A stretch of DNA of 20,058 nt. Source: a virus. Both the position numbers and the translations under genes were made by a program. The notes under the pieces were generated by a model. That model made no database searches, had not been told where the DNA came from, and was given only the letters and a program-made list of their open reading frames with translations. Positions 1-8,108 of this stretch are shown one piece after another. Every line of letters starts with the position of its first letter. Position 1 is the first letter of the stretch. The DNA lies in IMG/VR virus record IMGVR_UViG_3300008108_000553, positions 1 through 20,058 of that record. One strand, written 5' to 3'.

Positions 1-23
1 TTTACGAAAGTGTAGGACATATT

Positions 24-440
24 TTATTGTGTTTGAGTGATTACAAAGGTATAACGAATTATGACACGAAAAGTATTGCCGAACGGGTCCAAGTCCTCCA
101 AGTTGTTGATGGATGCCATTACCACGTTCTTACAATCCCATCCAGCCGGAAGGGTTACGATTGTATCGGAATTGATGCCGCCCATTACTAACTCTGCAAT
201 CTGTTCGGCACGTTTGAAGCCAAAGCCATTCCCCTTCGTTACGATGTCAATGTTTGCGGATACTTCGTGACTATACCCGGTCTTATTGTCAATGGGTGAA
301 GCAGTACGGGCAGAAATGACAATATACTCACCATCGGCATCATCCGGGACCATAGCATCGTAAACATCAATGTATGAATAGGCCTGTAATTGGCTGACTA
401 ACCACTTCTTAATCTCTATGGCAGGGTTTTTCATTATCAT
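24..440 (-). CDS. Tail completion / head-tail joining protein (gp17/DUF3168-like)
   Basis: This 138-residue protein probably caps the tail tube or joins it to the head, as HK97 gp10/lambda gpU-position proteins do. The pattern is a short helical N-terminus, a central segment with a GEYIVIS strand near residue 37, and a C-terminal segment with FRVIIRYTF. This matches the general layout of DUF3168-like tail completion proteins, but no diagnostic motif is visible, so position carries much of the call: it follows connector, head-closure and gp10-like genes in canonical order. Its ATG (438-440) overlaps the stop of the gp10-like frame in an ATGA, implying coupled translation. A second in-frame ATG two codons later is an alternative start. 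Tail tube genes should follow left of the window. Confidence 0.6.
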   Translation of the reverse strand: MIMKNPAIEIKKWLVSQLQAYSYIDVYDAMVPDDADGEYIVISARTASPIDNKTGYSHEVSANIDIVTKGNGFGFKRAEQIAELVMGGINSDTIVTLPAGWDCKNVVMASINNLEDLDPFGNTFRVIIRYTFVITQTQ

Positions 441-658
441 TTCTTCAGCAAGTTTTGAATCCGCTTAATCAGTTTGGGTTTCTCCATTTCATAGGCAGGG
501 ATGAGAAAGGGTTGGGCATTTACTCCGTTTTTGATTATCTTAAATGCAATAAATTCTGCCATCCGGATAACATCATTTTTGCTTGTTCTTTTACGGCCTG
601 TTTTAGGGTTTGTTTTCTGTGCCAACTTCTTGCGTTCTACCCATTGCAGAATAGCCAT
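437..658 (-). CDS. C-terminal part of an amber-split HK97 gp10-like protein
   Basis: This frame is the direct continuation of the gp10-like gene at 716-1021. The two are in the same reading frame and are separated by a TAG codon at 716-718, after which the frame stays open through 17 more codons to the first ATG at 656-658. The tail of the product, with QPFLIPAYE near residue 49, matches the usual C-terminal 'xPFLxPAxE' signature of HK97 gp10-like proteins. It ends in a TGA that overlaps the ATG of the next gene, an arrangement expected if ribosomes really reach it. It may be made by readthrough of the amber codon, by internal initiation at 658, or not at all if the gene is broken. Confidence 0.6.
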   Translation of the reverse strand: MAILQWVERKKLAQKTNPKTGRKRTSKNDVIRMAEFIAFKIIKNGVNAQPFLIPAYEMEKPKLIKRIQNLLKK

Positions 659-715
659 TAAGAAATCGTAATAATCACCTTTACCCTTACCCTTAAATTG
701 CGCTGCGTATTTGTG

Positions 716-1021
716 CTACTTTGGGTTAACCTGGCCGCCCCCCTTTATTTGAAACACTTTACGCCCTGTGCCAAATTCAACATAAGGGGCATAACGTAAC
801 TCCGAATATACCGTTTTCATCAACGGCTCACCAATGTTATGCTTTATGGATTGGCGAAGTTTACCAAAGTTGGCAGGTGCTAACTGCTTGGCGGTCTTTT
901 CAATAGTCAGGGCAGAAGCATTCATCTCCTTATTAAGTTGCGGCCCAATCTTTTGCGCTGCAATATCAAACATTCGCCTTACTGCCTTCCCCCCTATTAT
1001 TTCTAAATTCGCCTGGCTCAT
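716..1021 (-). CDS. HK97 gp10-like neck protein, N-terminal part ending at an in-frame amber codon
   Basis: The 101-residue product begins right after the head-closure gene (TAATG overlap). It holds the recognisable part of HK97 gp10-like proteins: an N-terminal helix, a LRQSI stretch near residue 55 and the family signature YAPYVEFGTG at about residues 77-86. Members of the family help form the neck or tail terminator. The frame stops at TAG (716-718) but stays open, in the same frame, to 437. Without that codon the gene would encode about 194 residues, closer to usual family length, with the missing C-terminal PFLxPA motif restored. A nonsense mutation, an assembly error or deliberate readthrough could explain this. 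Confidence 0.7.
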   Translation of the reverse strand: MSQANLEIIGGKAVRRMFDIAAQKIGPQLNKEMNASALTIEKTAKQLAPANFGKLRQSIKHNIGEPLMKTVYSELRYAPYVEFGTGRKVFQIKGGGQVNPK

Positions 1022-1359
1022 TACCTATATATTAATATTTCCAAATACTCCTTCCTATTATCCAAATTGGTGATACTATGAATAGTCCACTGATTGCCTT
1101 CTATTCCTAGCTTATAGGTATTATCAATGGTGAGGGGGTAGCGGACGAATACTCTCGCCTGTTGCGTGTAACTTACCTCCGCTGCTATTAAAGTACGGTC
1201 ATTCCCCTCCGGCACAAACAAACCCCAAATATCAGCCGTTTTATTCAGGGTGACCGAATAACCCCCCTCACCATCGGTTGCCAGTGTTGGCGCAAATACT
1301 TCTATTGGCTCTGTGAGCAGTTCCGCAAAAAGAAAATTCCGGGGCTTGTTTATTCTCAT
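1021..1359 (-). CDS. Phage head closure / head-tail adaptor protein (SPP1 gp16-like)
   Basis: The 112-residue protein shows the small beta-rich layout of head-tail adaptors (PF05521-like): an N-terminal segment ending in EPIEVFAP, a DGEGGY turn near residue 29, a WGLFVPEG strand near residue 45, and a C-terminal half with a VRYPLTI strand and IEGNQWTIHSI, the typical 'x-I-x-G-x-x-W-x-I' pattern of this family. It would seal the head after packaging and receive the tail. It follows the connector gene with an ATGA overlap and is followed by the gp10-like gene with a TAATG overlap, the expected order of neck genes. Confidence 0.75.
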   Translation of the reverse strand: MRINKPRNFLFAELLTEPIEVFAPTLATDGEGGYSVTLNKTADIWGLFVPEGNDRTLIAAEVSYTQQARVFVRYPLTIDNTYKLGIEGNQWTIHSITNLDNRKEYLEILIYR

Positions 1360-1886
1360 AGTATCGGACTTGTACGGTTAAATTGTTGGCACGCTCTCCA
1401 TGCCTTTTCACATATTCCCATACCTTCGGCACCTGCCCCTCTATTCTCGTACATATGGTTAACCTGATCACGAATTGCAAACTTCAAAGCAACGGGAACA
1501 TGGGTCATTCCCACCTGATATTCTGCCCTCAAAGTATCTATTTGAGGAAACTTTACCACAGGGTAATTCCCTCCAATTATTCGCTTGTCAGCAAGTAATG
1601 TATTAGTATAGTCATCATACAACACAACATCGGAAATCACCGGGCCGAAAGGTAGGTTGAAAGAACCGCCTTTGTTAGAAAACCATACTTTAACGGTCTT
1701 TGTCAGGATAGATATTCCGGCTGCATCTTCAATAGTTTTTCGGGCAGCACTTATCATTGATGCAATTAGTGCATCTTCTGAATCGTGAGTAACACGAATG
1801 TATTGTTTTGCTTCGGCAAGTGTTAAAGGTTCGCCATAACTCACCTCCGTTAACTGACTATCTATGATGTAAGATTGATTACCCAT
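1356..1886 (-). CDS. Head-tail connector protein (HK97 gp6-like)
   Basis: The 176-residue protein begins with a typical gp6-like N-terminus: EPLTLAEAKQYIRV at about residues 19-32, then a helix with DALIASMISAARKTIED, the signature of PF05135-type connectors that form a ring below the portal. The C-terminal half has a VPVALKFAIRDQVNHMYENR helix, also typical. It overlaps the end of the glycosyltransferase gene by 25 bases and the head-closure gene by an ATGA. In related phages this gene normally follows the major capsid gene directly, so the glycosyltransferase upstream looks like an insertion. Confidence 0.8.
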   Translation of the reverse strand: MGNQSYIIDSQLTEVSYGEPLTLAEAKQYIRVTHDSEDALIASMISAARKTIEDAAGISILTKTVKVWFSNKGGSFNLPFGPVISDVVLYDDYTNTLLADKRIIGGNYPVVKFPQIDTLRAEYQVGMTHVPVALKFAIRDQVNHMYENRGAGAEGMGICEKAWRACQQFNRTSPIL

Positions 1887-2812
1887 TGTTCAAAGTTTAT
1901 TAAATTTTGCTCCGGTTCTAACTCCTTCGCCCGTTGCAGCGATTTATGACTGTAAAATTCGTAATTATTTCTCACATTATTGATGGCCGCCACCCAGTCC
2001 TCCAATCGGTCAGGCCGACAGTATATCGCAGCATCGCCACAATTCTCACGAAGCCCCGGCAAATCACTTACAATTACAGGTATTCCAGATGCCATTGCTT
2101 CCGTTGCCGTCCTTCCCCATGATTCGTATTGTGAAGGCATTAATAGTATTCCCGTCCGCCTATACGCATTGCGAATGTCGGACTGATTAGCCATGTATGA
2201 TAAATTCGGCAACTCTTTGTATATCTGCTGACCGTAGCCGCCCTGTACGCCTAAGAATCGTTCCTGTGGCATCGCTTCGGCTATGCGGTAGAACATCTCC
2301 GACCCTTTATTCTTATTAAGATTGATCAGTGTTATTTCTTGCCCACGTTCAACCCTGTAATGGTCAATGTCAACGGGTGGGGGTAGTATGAATCCGTTGT
2401 TATCGTACTTGCAAAACTCACTATTCCACTTGCTATTATACACAACGTTTAGATGTCGGTTTGACCTAACGGAAGTGTACATGAATGTATTGTGCGCAAA
2501 CCATACGGCTGGTTTTTTACTCACCTTGCAGTCATTGACTACATCCTGCGCAAAGTCTAATTGAGTGAAGATTATATCGGCCCATTCGTGGTGAAAGTAC
2601 CAATCGTGTGTACGGTTGAATACTTGTATCCCTTCGTACTCGTAAAATTCAGTATTCATTGCGGAGGTCATCACCTTCACTTTGTGACCTCTTTGCAACA
2701 TCCATTTGTTGATGGCGTGTGCCATCCATTCTGATCCAGATTTTGCCATTGGCAAGTAGCTCTGAACGTGCCACAAGATGCGCAGTTTTTTTGGGTATGT
2801 GTTTTCGTTCAC
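1862..2812 (-). CDS. GT4-family (GT-B fold) glycosyltransferase
   Basis: The 316-residue protein has the two-domain GT-B layout of retaining glycosyltransferases. The N-terminal domain starts with RILWHVQSYLP and a short glycine-poor loop, and contains FAHNTF near residue 105. The C-terminal nucleotide-sugar domain carries the EX7E motif (E230 and E238, in ESWGRTATEAMASGIP) followed by VIVSDLPGLRE. It is somewhat shorter than typical members (350-400). The frame has no ATG before residue 22, so GTG at 2810-2812 is the likely start; the frame closes with TGA just upstream. It sits between the major capsid gene and the connector, an unusual place, so modification of capsid or neck proteins with sugars is a reasonable inference. 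Acting on host surface glycans is the alternative. Confidence 0.85.
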   Translation of the reverse strand: MNENTYPKKLRILWHVQSYLPMAKSGSEWMAHAINKWMLQRGHKVKVMTSAMNTEFYEYEGIQVFNRTHDWYFHHEWADIIFTQLDFAQDVVNDCKVSKKPAVWFAHNTFMYTSVRSNRHLNVVYNSKWNSEFCKYDNNGFILPPPVDIDHYRVERGQEITLINLNKNKGSEMFYRIAEAMPQERFLGVQGGYGQQIYKELPNLSYMANQSDIRNAYRRTGILLMPSQYESWGRTATEAMASGIPVIVSDLPGLRENCGDAAIYCRPDRLEDWVAAINNVRNNYEFYSHKSLQRAKELEPEQNLINFEQWVINLTS

Positions 2813-2825
2813 GCTTTTTCATGCT

Positions 2826-2857
2826 TAAAAGTAAGGGGGAGGAAAAGTCCTCCCCCT
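2826..2857 (-). terminator. Hairpin terminator-like element after the major capsid gene
   Basis: A perfect 10-bp stem (2834-2843 with 2848-2857) encloses a four-base loop. On the minus strand it is followed by TTACTTTTA, a moderately T-rich run. It lies 18 bases past the capsid gene stop and ends 13 bases before the glycosyltransferase start, so it could limit transcription into the glycosyltransferase and neck genes. A nearly identical element occurs at 18036-18066. Confidence 0.65.
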
Positions 2858-2875
2858 GTATCATTCTGCAAATGA

Positions 2876-4003
2876 TTAGATAGTAGCGTAGATAGTACTA
2901 TTAGGCAGCATCAAGTTGATAGCTTCGTAGCACTCTATTCTAGCGGTAACCATGTTGGTCACGAAGTTGTTTTGATCTTCGTAACTTAATTCGATGTTCA
3001 ATCCGTTTACTTCGATACGCTCAATGAATGAGTTATCAAGTACCAATGCACGGCTATTAGGAATCCAGTTAACGCCAACGATAGGCACACCAACTAAATT
3101 CAAAGCGCCGTTAGCACCGATACCCAAAGAACCTGCACCGAGGTAGTAACCATTGGTGAAAGATTCAATCAGTAAAGTGCTATAAGTAGCATTGCTAACG
3201 AAGATTACAGAAGGACTGAAATCAGCAGCACGCTGATTACCAATCAACTGAATCAAATCTCCCAGGTTAGTAGCAGCCGAAGTGGTAGTTACACCGGTAG
3301 CAGCACCTGATACGGTAGAGAAGAAAGCAGCATTCTCTTTTTTGAAGAAGTCACGAGCTAACAAACGGGGTAACGTTTGGCTCATGAATGGCAAAGATGC
3401 AAGCATTTGGCGGCTAAACTTGCTGAATCCGGCAATGAACTGATTAACAGTCTTTACCTCGGTCAGAGAATAGTTATTCTCTTGCTTAAGTGAACCTTCA
3501 AGTTGTGCAGCGATGTTGTTTGCGTTACCAGTAGCCTCACGATAAGTTACATAAAGTCCGGTTGGGCTTTGTACGGTAGGCACGAAGTCACGGAAGTTTA
3601 CTAACTGTCCGGGCTGAATTGCTTGGCGAGTGTTGTAAGTCGCAACTGAATCACCTGACAGGTTAGATGCTAAAGTCATTATCAGAACACGACCGTTCTT
3701 TTTGATTTCGGCTTCGATGTTACGACCATCCAATTTCTCGGCCAATGCTTCGTTGAAAGATTTTGCAGAATCAGGATTGCCGGCTTTTACCTTAGTGGTA
3801 AGGGCATCGAACTGAGTTTGCATTGCGTTCTTAAATTCAGCAAGGTCAGCAGCAGAAGCAACTGATTCCAATTTTGCTTTAAGTTCATTAACTACTGATT
3901 TCGCTTCTATTGCATCGGATTTGGCAGTGGCAGAGTTTGCCAGTACTTGCGTGAGGTTATCTCCGATACTTTTCACCTCCGCAGCGATTTGTTCTTGTGT
4001 CAT
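2876..4003 (-). CDS. Major capsid protein, HK97 fold
   Basis: The 375-residue protein has an N-terminal helical, coiled-coil-like region (about residues 1-75, rich in A, K, E and Q) typical of the HK97 delta/scaffold domain, which the prohead protease removes. A globular part with features of the HK97 fold follows: an early extended-loop region, a spine-helix stretch near SLPFMSQTLPRLLARDF (about 205-221), and a C-terminal A-domain/P-domain pattern with VSNATYSTLL, GIGANGALNLVGVPIV and a final IECYEAINLMLP. It forms the icosahedral shell. Its ATG overlaps the protease stop in an ATGA, and a strong hairpin follows the stop, fitting high expression. Confidence 0.88.
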   Translation of the reverse strand: MTQEQIAAEVKSIGDNLTQVLANSATAKSDAIEAKSVVNELKAKLESVASAADLAEFKNAMQTQFDALTTKVKAGNPDSAKSFNEALAEKLDGRNIEAEIKKNGRVLIMTLASNLSGDSVATYNTRQAIQPGQLVNFRDFVPTVQSPTGLYVTYREATGNANNIAAQLEGSLKQENNYSLTEVKTVNQFIAGFSKFSRQMLASLPFMSQTLPRLLARDFFKKENAAFFSTVSGAATGVTTTSAATNLGDLIQLIGNQRAADFSPSVIFVSNATYSTLLIESFTNGYYLGAGSLGIGANGALNLVGVPIVGVNWIPNSRALVLDNSFIERIEVNGLNIELSYEDQNNFVTNMVTARIECYEAINLMLPNSTIYATI

Positions 4004-4734
4004 TTTGTAGACAGTTTAAATTTGTTGTTTAATTGTTTGAGAGCATCAAATACAACTTTGTTATCTTCTACCGGGTCAAGTGACTGCTTCGCTGCGTCGG
4101 GTTGAGTGGTGAGTTCTGATATAGCCGTTTGTATTTGTTTTATTTCAAGTTCCAAAAGTTGGAACGTTTCATCTGTGAATGTGCCGTGTCTAAATGCTTT
4201 GTAAAGAGAATCCAATCTACCAATCAGCGTTTCTTTCACTTTCTCCGGCTCCATGCCTTTATACATTGCAATTGTTGGAGTTTCAGGGTTGGCTGCCCAT
4301 AGTACTGCACTACCTTCGTATAGCATCAATTCGGTAATGGTTCTCACACCTTCGGCCGTTGAATCCGATTTGATTGTGCTGAACCCGATAGAGTGCTGAT
4401 TGATTAGTTTAGCTTCATAAAGTTTTAGTGCATCTTCCCCGGCTTCCGTTTCAATGATTGGTGTTACTGCAATCAGCATATCACCTTCAACGTACAATTC
4501 GGAAGGTTTACCGATTGCGGATTTCATGGATGCCTTATGATCAATCAATGACCAAACAAGGTTTTTACCTTTCGGGCCACGTTGCTCAATGGTTCGTGTA
4601 AATGCTCCAGGTGTGATGATGTCATTGTCCAAATCAACATTACCCATTCTAGCCCACACGGCTTTAACCTTGCGACTAGCCATGTCCACATCTTCCACAC
4701 CGTTGCTTACATCCTTACATTGATACTGCTTCAT
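4000..4734 (-). CDS. Prohead protease (HK97 family, S78)
   Basis: The 244-residue protein has the herpesvirus/HK97 protease layout: an N-terminal strand, NVDLDNDIITPGAF at about residues 32-45 (the common 'D-x-x-x-D-I-I-x-P-G-A-F' motif), the catalytic histidine in LIDHKASM (His66), and the catalytic serine in the QHSIGFS motif (Ser115). The last ~80 residues are charged and helical, as in C-terminal tails that bring protease into the prohead. It would cleave the N-terminal delta domain of the capsid protein encoded just downstream. It overlaps the minor head gene by 20 bases and the capsid gene by an ATGA. Confidence 0.88.
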   Translation of the reverse strand: MKQYQCKDVSNGVEDVDMASRKVKAVWARMGNVDLDNDIITPGAFTRTIEQRGPKGKNLVWSLIDHKASMKSAIGKPSELYVEGDMLIAVTPIIETEAGEDALKLYEAKLINQHSIGFSTIKSDSTAEGVRTITELMLYEGSAVLWAANPETPTIAMYKGMEPEKVKETLIGRLDSLYKAFRHGTFTDETFQLLELEIKQIQTAISELTTQPDAAKQSLDPVEDNKVVFDALKQLNNKFKLSTK

Positions 4735-5551
4735 TGATTAAACTTTGTAATTGCAAAAATAACGAGTTATTCCATAGATTCCACATAGTGCCAGCCGGCC
4801 CACGTAAACCACCACTAATCTCAACGGGTCTCTCTTGTGAATCTCTTACCACTTCAAATCCAACGGTACATCTACAGTTACATACATTGCCTGCGCTTCC
4901 ATTCGGATCACCCGGATATTCCATGATGTCAATACTTGCCATCCCCGGAACGGTGAAAGGCATATCTGTAGGAACTTGCTTACCATCCATGTGCAAGTGG
5001 TCGAACTTATCACGGGGTATTCTGCGTGTACGATTATCATTAACCGAAATCCATTCTTTCACCGTTTGCAGTCCGGTTGATACTGCCCCAAGTAACGCGC
5101 CCTGATTCGCTGCCCGTGTTGTTTCAGTGCGTGCAATCAGTTCAGCACGATAAGCATTAATACCTAATTTTTCAAGTTCCTTCATCATGTCATTGATACT
5201 CCACCCCTCTTGCATACCCTTTGTGAGAATTTTTCTCATATTATCACGGGTAGTGTCGGTTATCTCACCCGTTAACTTCTGCAAACCACCTTCCAGCAGC
5301 ATTTTAATAACAATCGCCCATCTTTGTTGCGGAGTTAATTCTTGTTTCATCCCGGCACTGCGAAGAACCTTGTCATACGTGTACCTAGCCATTTGCTGCC
5401 CTGCGCCCTGATGAAGTGAACGAATGGCACGTTTCAACCCTTCTTCATCCGGTATCTCCCCGTTAAGTATTTGCCGGCATTGCTTATCTAACTCACGTTT
5501 GATAATCACCCGGTATTTCTTTCTGTATTTGTTATAAAGCTGGCGGTACAT
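4715..5551 (-). CDS. Minor head protein, Mu F / SPP1 gp7-like head morphogenesis protein
   Basis: The 278-residue protein carries the signature of the phage Mu F-like family at residues 138-152, LIARTETTRAANQGA, followed by a strand region with VKEWISVNDNRTR, a DHLHMDGKQV segment near residue 184, and the CNCRCT cluster (about 224-229), which is typical of the domain's end. In SPP1 and Mu, such proteins enter the capsid in few copies and are attached to the portal. The gene follows the portal with a 20-base overlap and precedes the protease, which is the standard order. The N-terminal 130 residues are helical and basic. Confidence 0.85.
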   Translation of the reverse strand: MYRQLYNKYRKKYRVIIKRELDKQCRQILNGEIPDEEGLKRAIRSLHQGAGQQMARYTYDKVLRSAGMKQELTPQQRWAIVIKMLLEGGLQKLTGEITDTTRDNMRKILTKGMQEGWSINDMMKELEKLGINAYRAELIARTETTRAANQGALLGAVSTGLQTVKEWISVNDNRTRRIPRDKFDHLHMDGKQVPTDMPFTVPGMASIDIMEYPGDPNGSAGNVCNCRCTVGFEVVRDSQERPVEISGGLRGPAGTMWNLWNNSLFLQLQSLINEAVSM

Positions 5552-6896
5552 CTACAGGTAGATTGGTGAAATCATCTAACGGCTGCAATCCCGATGGGAT
5601 GTATAATTTCTGGTAATCTTCAATAGGGACATTCGGGTCAGGTGAAAGGCCCTGAATCTTTAACTTTTGTTCGGGTGTCAGCCACCATGCAGTATTTAAC
5701 CACGTTGCCTGCTCCCCTCTGTTCGCTTCTAACTCCTGATATACGGTCATATCAAAGTCAACGCAAATATCAGTGTCCTTGTAACCCCAATCGGAGTATA
5801 GCTTTCGGTTGATGTTATCACGGATTGCGACAAGTTCGGGAAGAACGGCACGAAGGGTGAGAGATTTCTCCGCTTCTTTCATGTTATTGTATGTTGCTGC
5901 TTCCTGACTGCCAAGCAGTACGGGTGGTACACCGTATATTGAGCAAAGTGCTTCCTTATCCCATTTCTCTGATTCAATCAACTGCAAGTCTTTCGCAGGT
6001 AGGCCCATTTGCGCCCATCCTACTTTGTAACCTGATACCGCAGTACTTCCGTACTTCCCGGCACCCGTATTCGTAGATATTGACTGCTTTAATGCCTGTG
6101 CCTGACTTGCACCGGACAATGGGTCGAACCTCACGTCGTCCATGTATAACACACCCAAAGGCCCCATATTATCAAACATTGCAACAGATGCTTCTTTTGA
6201 TGAATTGGAACGTGTCAATACCTTACTTGCTGCCCGTAATGGTGACAGGCCGTATAACTGCCCTCCCGTTGCTGACCATTCGGGATTGAAGTATTTATCA
6301 TGCAGAATTTCTAATGTATTGAAAGGAATGTACTGCCCGTAGTAAAGTTGATAGGCCACCTTCTTCGGGGGGAATTGGTCTATGTCAACCTTTACTGCCA
6401 TGTATTGTGAAGGCAGCATGTACACCTCTAACGGCTTACCTTTATTAACCGATGCTTCACCTACCATCTTTGCGTACATGAAAGCATTGCCCGTTATCTT
6501 CTTAAACCCTACCCATTGTTCTATGATGTCTGCCCATGTATCCTCCCCGTTCGGGTATTTCAGCATTTCCTCTAATCTAACATCCTTATACGGCTCTAGT
6601 GCTTGTTCTTTGAGTTCGTATAGCTTCCGCATATCCGGCTCACGGTCCATGAGCATCGCCTTGTATCTTTTGGCAGCATCCTTATTTTTAATCTTGTAAA
6701 CACCCCACGGAGCAACCTTTGCTTTTTGCGTTATCAGTGTAATAATAGAATAGACAAGATCATTGCCCATGTAACTATCTTTCACTATTTCGGCCTGATT
6801 CTGCCCATCCCATGTAAGTAGGCCACGCTCTACCGATATTTGAACAGGTGATTTTATAGGTGCAGCTTTGCGCTTAAGAAAATCAAATACCCCCAT
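5532..6896 (-). CDS. Portal protein, HK97 family
   Basis: The 454-residue protein starts with MGVFDFLKRK, the usual N-terminus of HK97-family portals, then a stretch with GNDLVYSIITLITQKAK (about 44-60), which matches the conserved 'V-x-x-x-I-x-x-I-A-x-x-x-A' segment. Later parts show GLSPLRAASKVL, a crown/clip region with PAKDLQLIESEKW (about 312-324), and IYGVPPVLLG, the family's conserved 'I-x-x-x-F-G-V-P-P-x-L-L-G' motif. It forms the dodecameric ring at the packaging vertex. It lies 36 bases after the large terminase gene and overlaps the minor head protein gene by 20 bases. Confidence 0.9.
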   Translation of the reverse strand: MGVFDFLKRKAAPIKSPVQISVERGLLTWDGQNQAEIVKDSYMGNDLVYSIITLITQKAKVAPWGVYKIKNKDAAKRYKAMLMDREPDMRKLYELKEQALEPYKDVRLEEMLKYPNGEDTWADIIEQWVGFKKITGNAFMYAKMVGEASVNKGKPLEVYMLPSQYMAVKVDIDQFPPKKVAYQLYYGQYIPFNTLEILHDKYFNPEWSATGGQLYGLSPLRAASKVLTRSNSSKEASVAMFDNMGPLGVLYMDDVRFDPLSGASQAQALKQSISTNTGAGKYGSTAVSGYKVGWAQMGLPAKDLQLIESEKWDKEALCSIYGVPPVLLGSQEAATYNNMKEAEKSLTLRAVLPELVAIRDNINRKLYSDWGYKDTDICVDFDMTVYQELEANRGEQATWLNTAWWLTPEQKLKIQGLSPDPNVPIEDYQKLYIPSGLQPLDDFTNLPVDVPPAL

Positions 6897-6932
6897 ATTA
6901 AAGATTTAGTAACAAAATTACACCGAATTACC

Positions 6933-8108
6933 TTACCAAACGGCTACCTGGAATTGTGGCTTATGTAGATGGGTGAATATTGCGTACCTCATAGCATCAA
7001 GTGCATCATCATTTTCCTTTGTCGGTTCGTCTATCACATTGTCATTCTTGTCCTTCTTCCACTTATACGATTGCAGTTCGCGAATCAACTCCCTGCTATC
7101 TTTGTGAACGTACAATGGATATGATTTCACTTTGAGTATCCCCGGCCAAACTTCTTTATTCGCCTGTTGGGCATTAATACCCCCTCTGTATAGTTCCTCA
7201 ATGCTTTTCGGTTCGGCTGCATCGCAGTACACCGGCTTTCGGTCTGATATGTGGTCTTTGACCTCCTTTATCATTTCGGATGGAGTTAACCCTGATTTGT
7301 ACAAAAGCAATTGAACGTAGTTAGCACCTTCATAATGGCATACCTTAACAAGTGCCAACGGGTGAACATATCCGAAATCAAGACCATAGAACACATCGCC
7401 ACCTTCGGGCAGTTGGTCGGTAATCTGCCATTGAGTGTAGATAATCTCCTTCGCTGCGCCACGTTCCCCCAAGCCGTACACCTTCCACATGAAATCATCG
7501 GGTAGGTTCTTATAGCCCTCAATGATGCCAATCTGCATCGGGGAAAGGTTAGGTAAGTTGTTGAGATAGGTAGAATGTATCCTTGCATTGTTCGTGTTAT
7601 CAGCCACATCGTACACCCAACTCACGAAGTCTGCAGGGTTCCAGTCAAGAAATATCTTACCCGTTGTCCGCATTGCCAACTGGTCAAATAATGACTTGCG
7701 TATCAGGTTCGCTTCGTTAATGAATAGTATATCTCTGCCCGGTCCCCTTGCCTTGCCCTCGTCCTCTAGTCCGAATAATTCGATATAACTGCCATTGCGG
7801 AACTTATACACGAAATCGGTGAAGGAGAAACTATCATCATCCCATATTCCCCAATCGGTCATGATCTGCCTGAAATCACGATACGCCCCACGCTTTATGT
7901 GTGGTAGCGAGTGAGATACGATGCTTATACGTTTGCCCGGCTCATTGGTTGCTATCTGTACTAATAACTGCACAACGGAGTAAGACTTTGACGAACGGCT
8001 GCCCCCCTCATTACAGATAATGGGTGCCGGGCCTTTGTACGCTTTGAGATTCTCAAAGAATACCGGTGTTGCCTTAATTGGTTTTAATTCCACAGTTCTT
8101 AAATTCAT
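6933..8108 (-). CDS. terL: Terminase large subunit (packaging ATPase/nuclease)
   Basis: The 391-residue protein has the two-domain layout of large terminases. The ATPase part carries a Walker A-like loop GGSRSSKS (residues 35-42), preceded by ICNEG, and a Walker B strand ILFINEAN (127-134) with the catalytic glutamate. The RNase H-like nuclease part has YGLDFG (Asp244), PVYCDAAEP (Asp296) and the C-terminal NDDALDAMRY acidic motif (367-374), which supply metal ligands. It would translocate DNA into the prohead through the portal encoded next. The likely ATG overlaps the previous gene by 35 bases; the N-terminal residues fit the family, so that start is kept. The small subunit gene is unusually far away (11712-11981). 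Confidence 0.93.
   Translation of the reverse strand: MNLRTVELKPIKATPVFFENLKAYKGPAPIICNEGGSRSSKSYSVVQLLVQIATNEPGKRISIVSHSLPHIKRGAYRDFRQIMTDWGIWDDDSFSFTDFVYKFRNGSYIELFGLEDEGKARGPGRDILFINEANLIRKSLFDQLAMRTTGKIFLDWNPADFVSWVYDVADNTNNARIHSTYLNNLPNLSPMQIGIIEGYKNLPDDFMWKVYGLGERGAAKEIIYTQWQITDQLPEGGDVFYGLDFGYVHPLALVKVCHYEGANYVQLLLYKSGLTPSEMIKEVKDHISDRKPVYCDAAEPKSIEELYRGGINAQQANKEVWPGILKVKSYPLYVHKDSRELIRELQSYKWKKDKNDNVIDEPTKENDDALDAMRYAIFTHLHKPQFQVAVW

Noticed and set aside
437-1021. Genome-wide recoding of TAG to glutamine as in some Bacteroidota phages
   Set aside because: Several clear genes (ends at 1862, 11992 and 18617) stop at TAG, and readthrough would only add short or overlapping tails. One interrupted gene is not enough to claim an alternative code.
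4734-5105. A 123-codon open frame on the plus strand
   Set aside because: It lies wholly antisense to the minor head protein, whose ARTETTRAANQGA and CNCRC motifs are clear. It has no recognisable domain.
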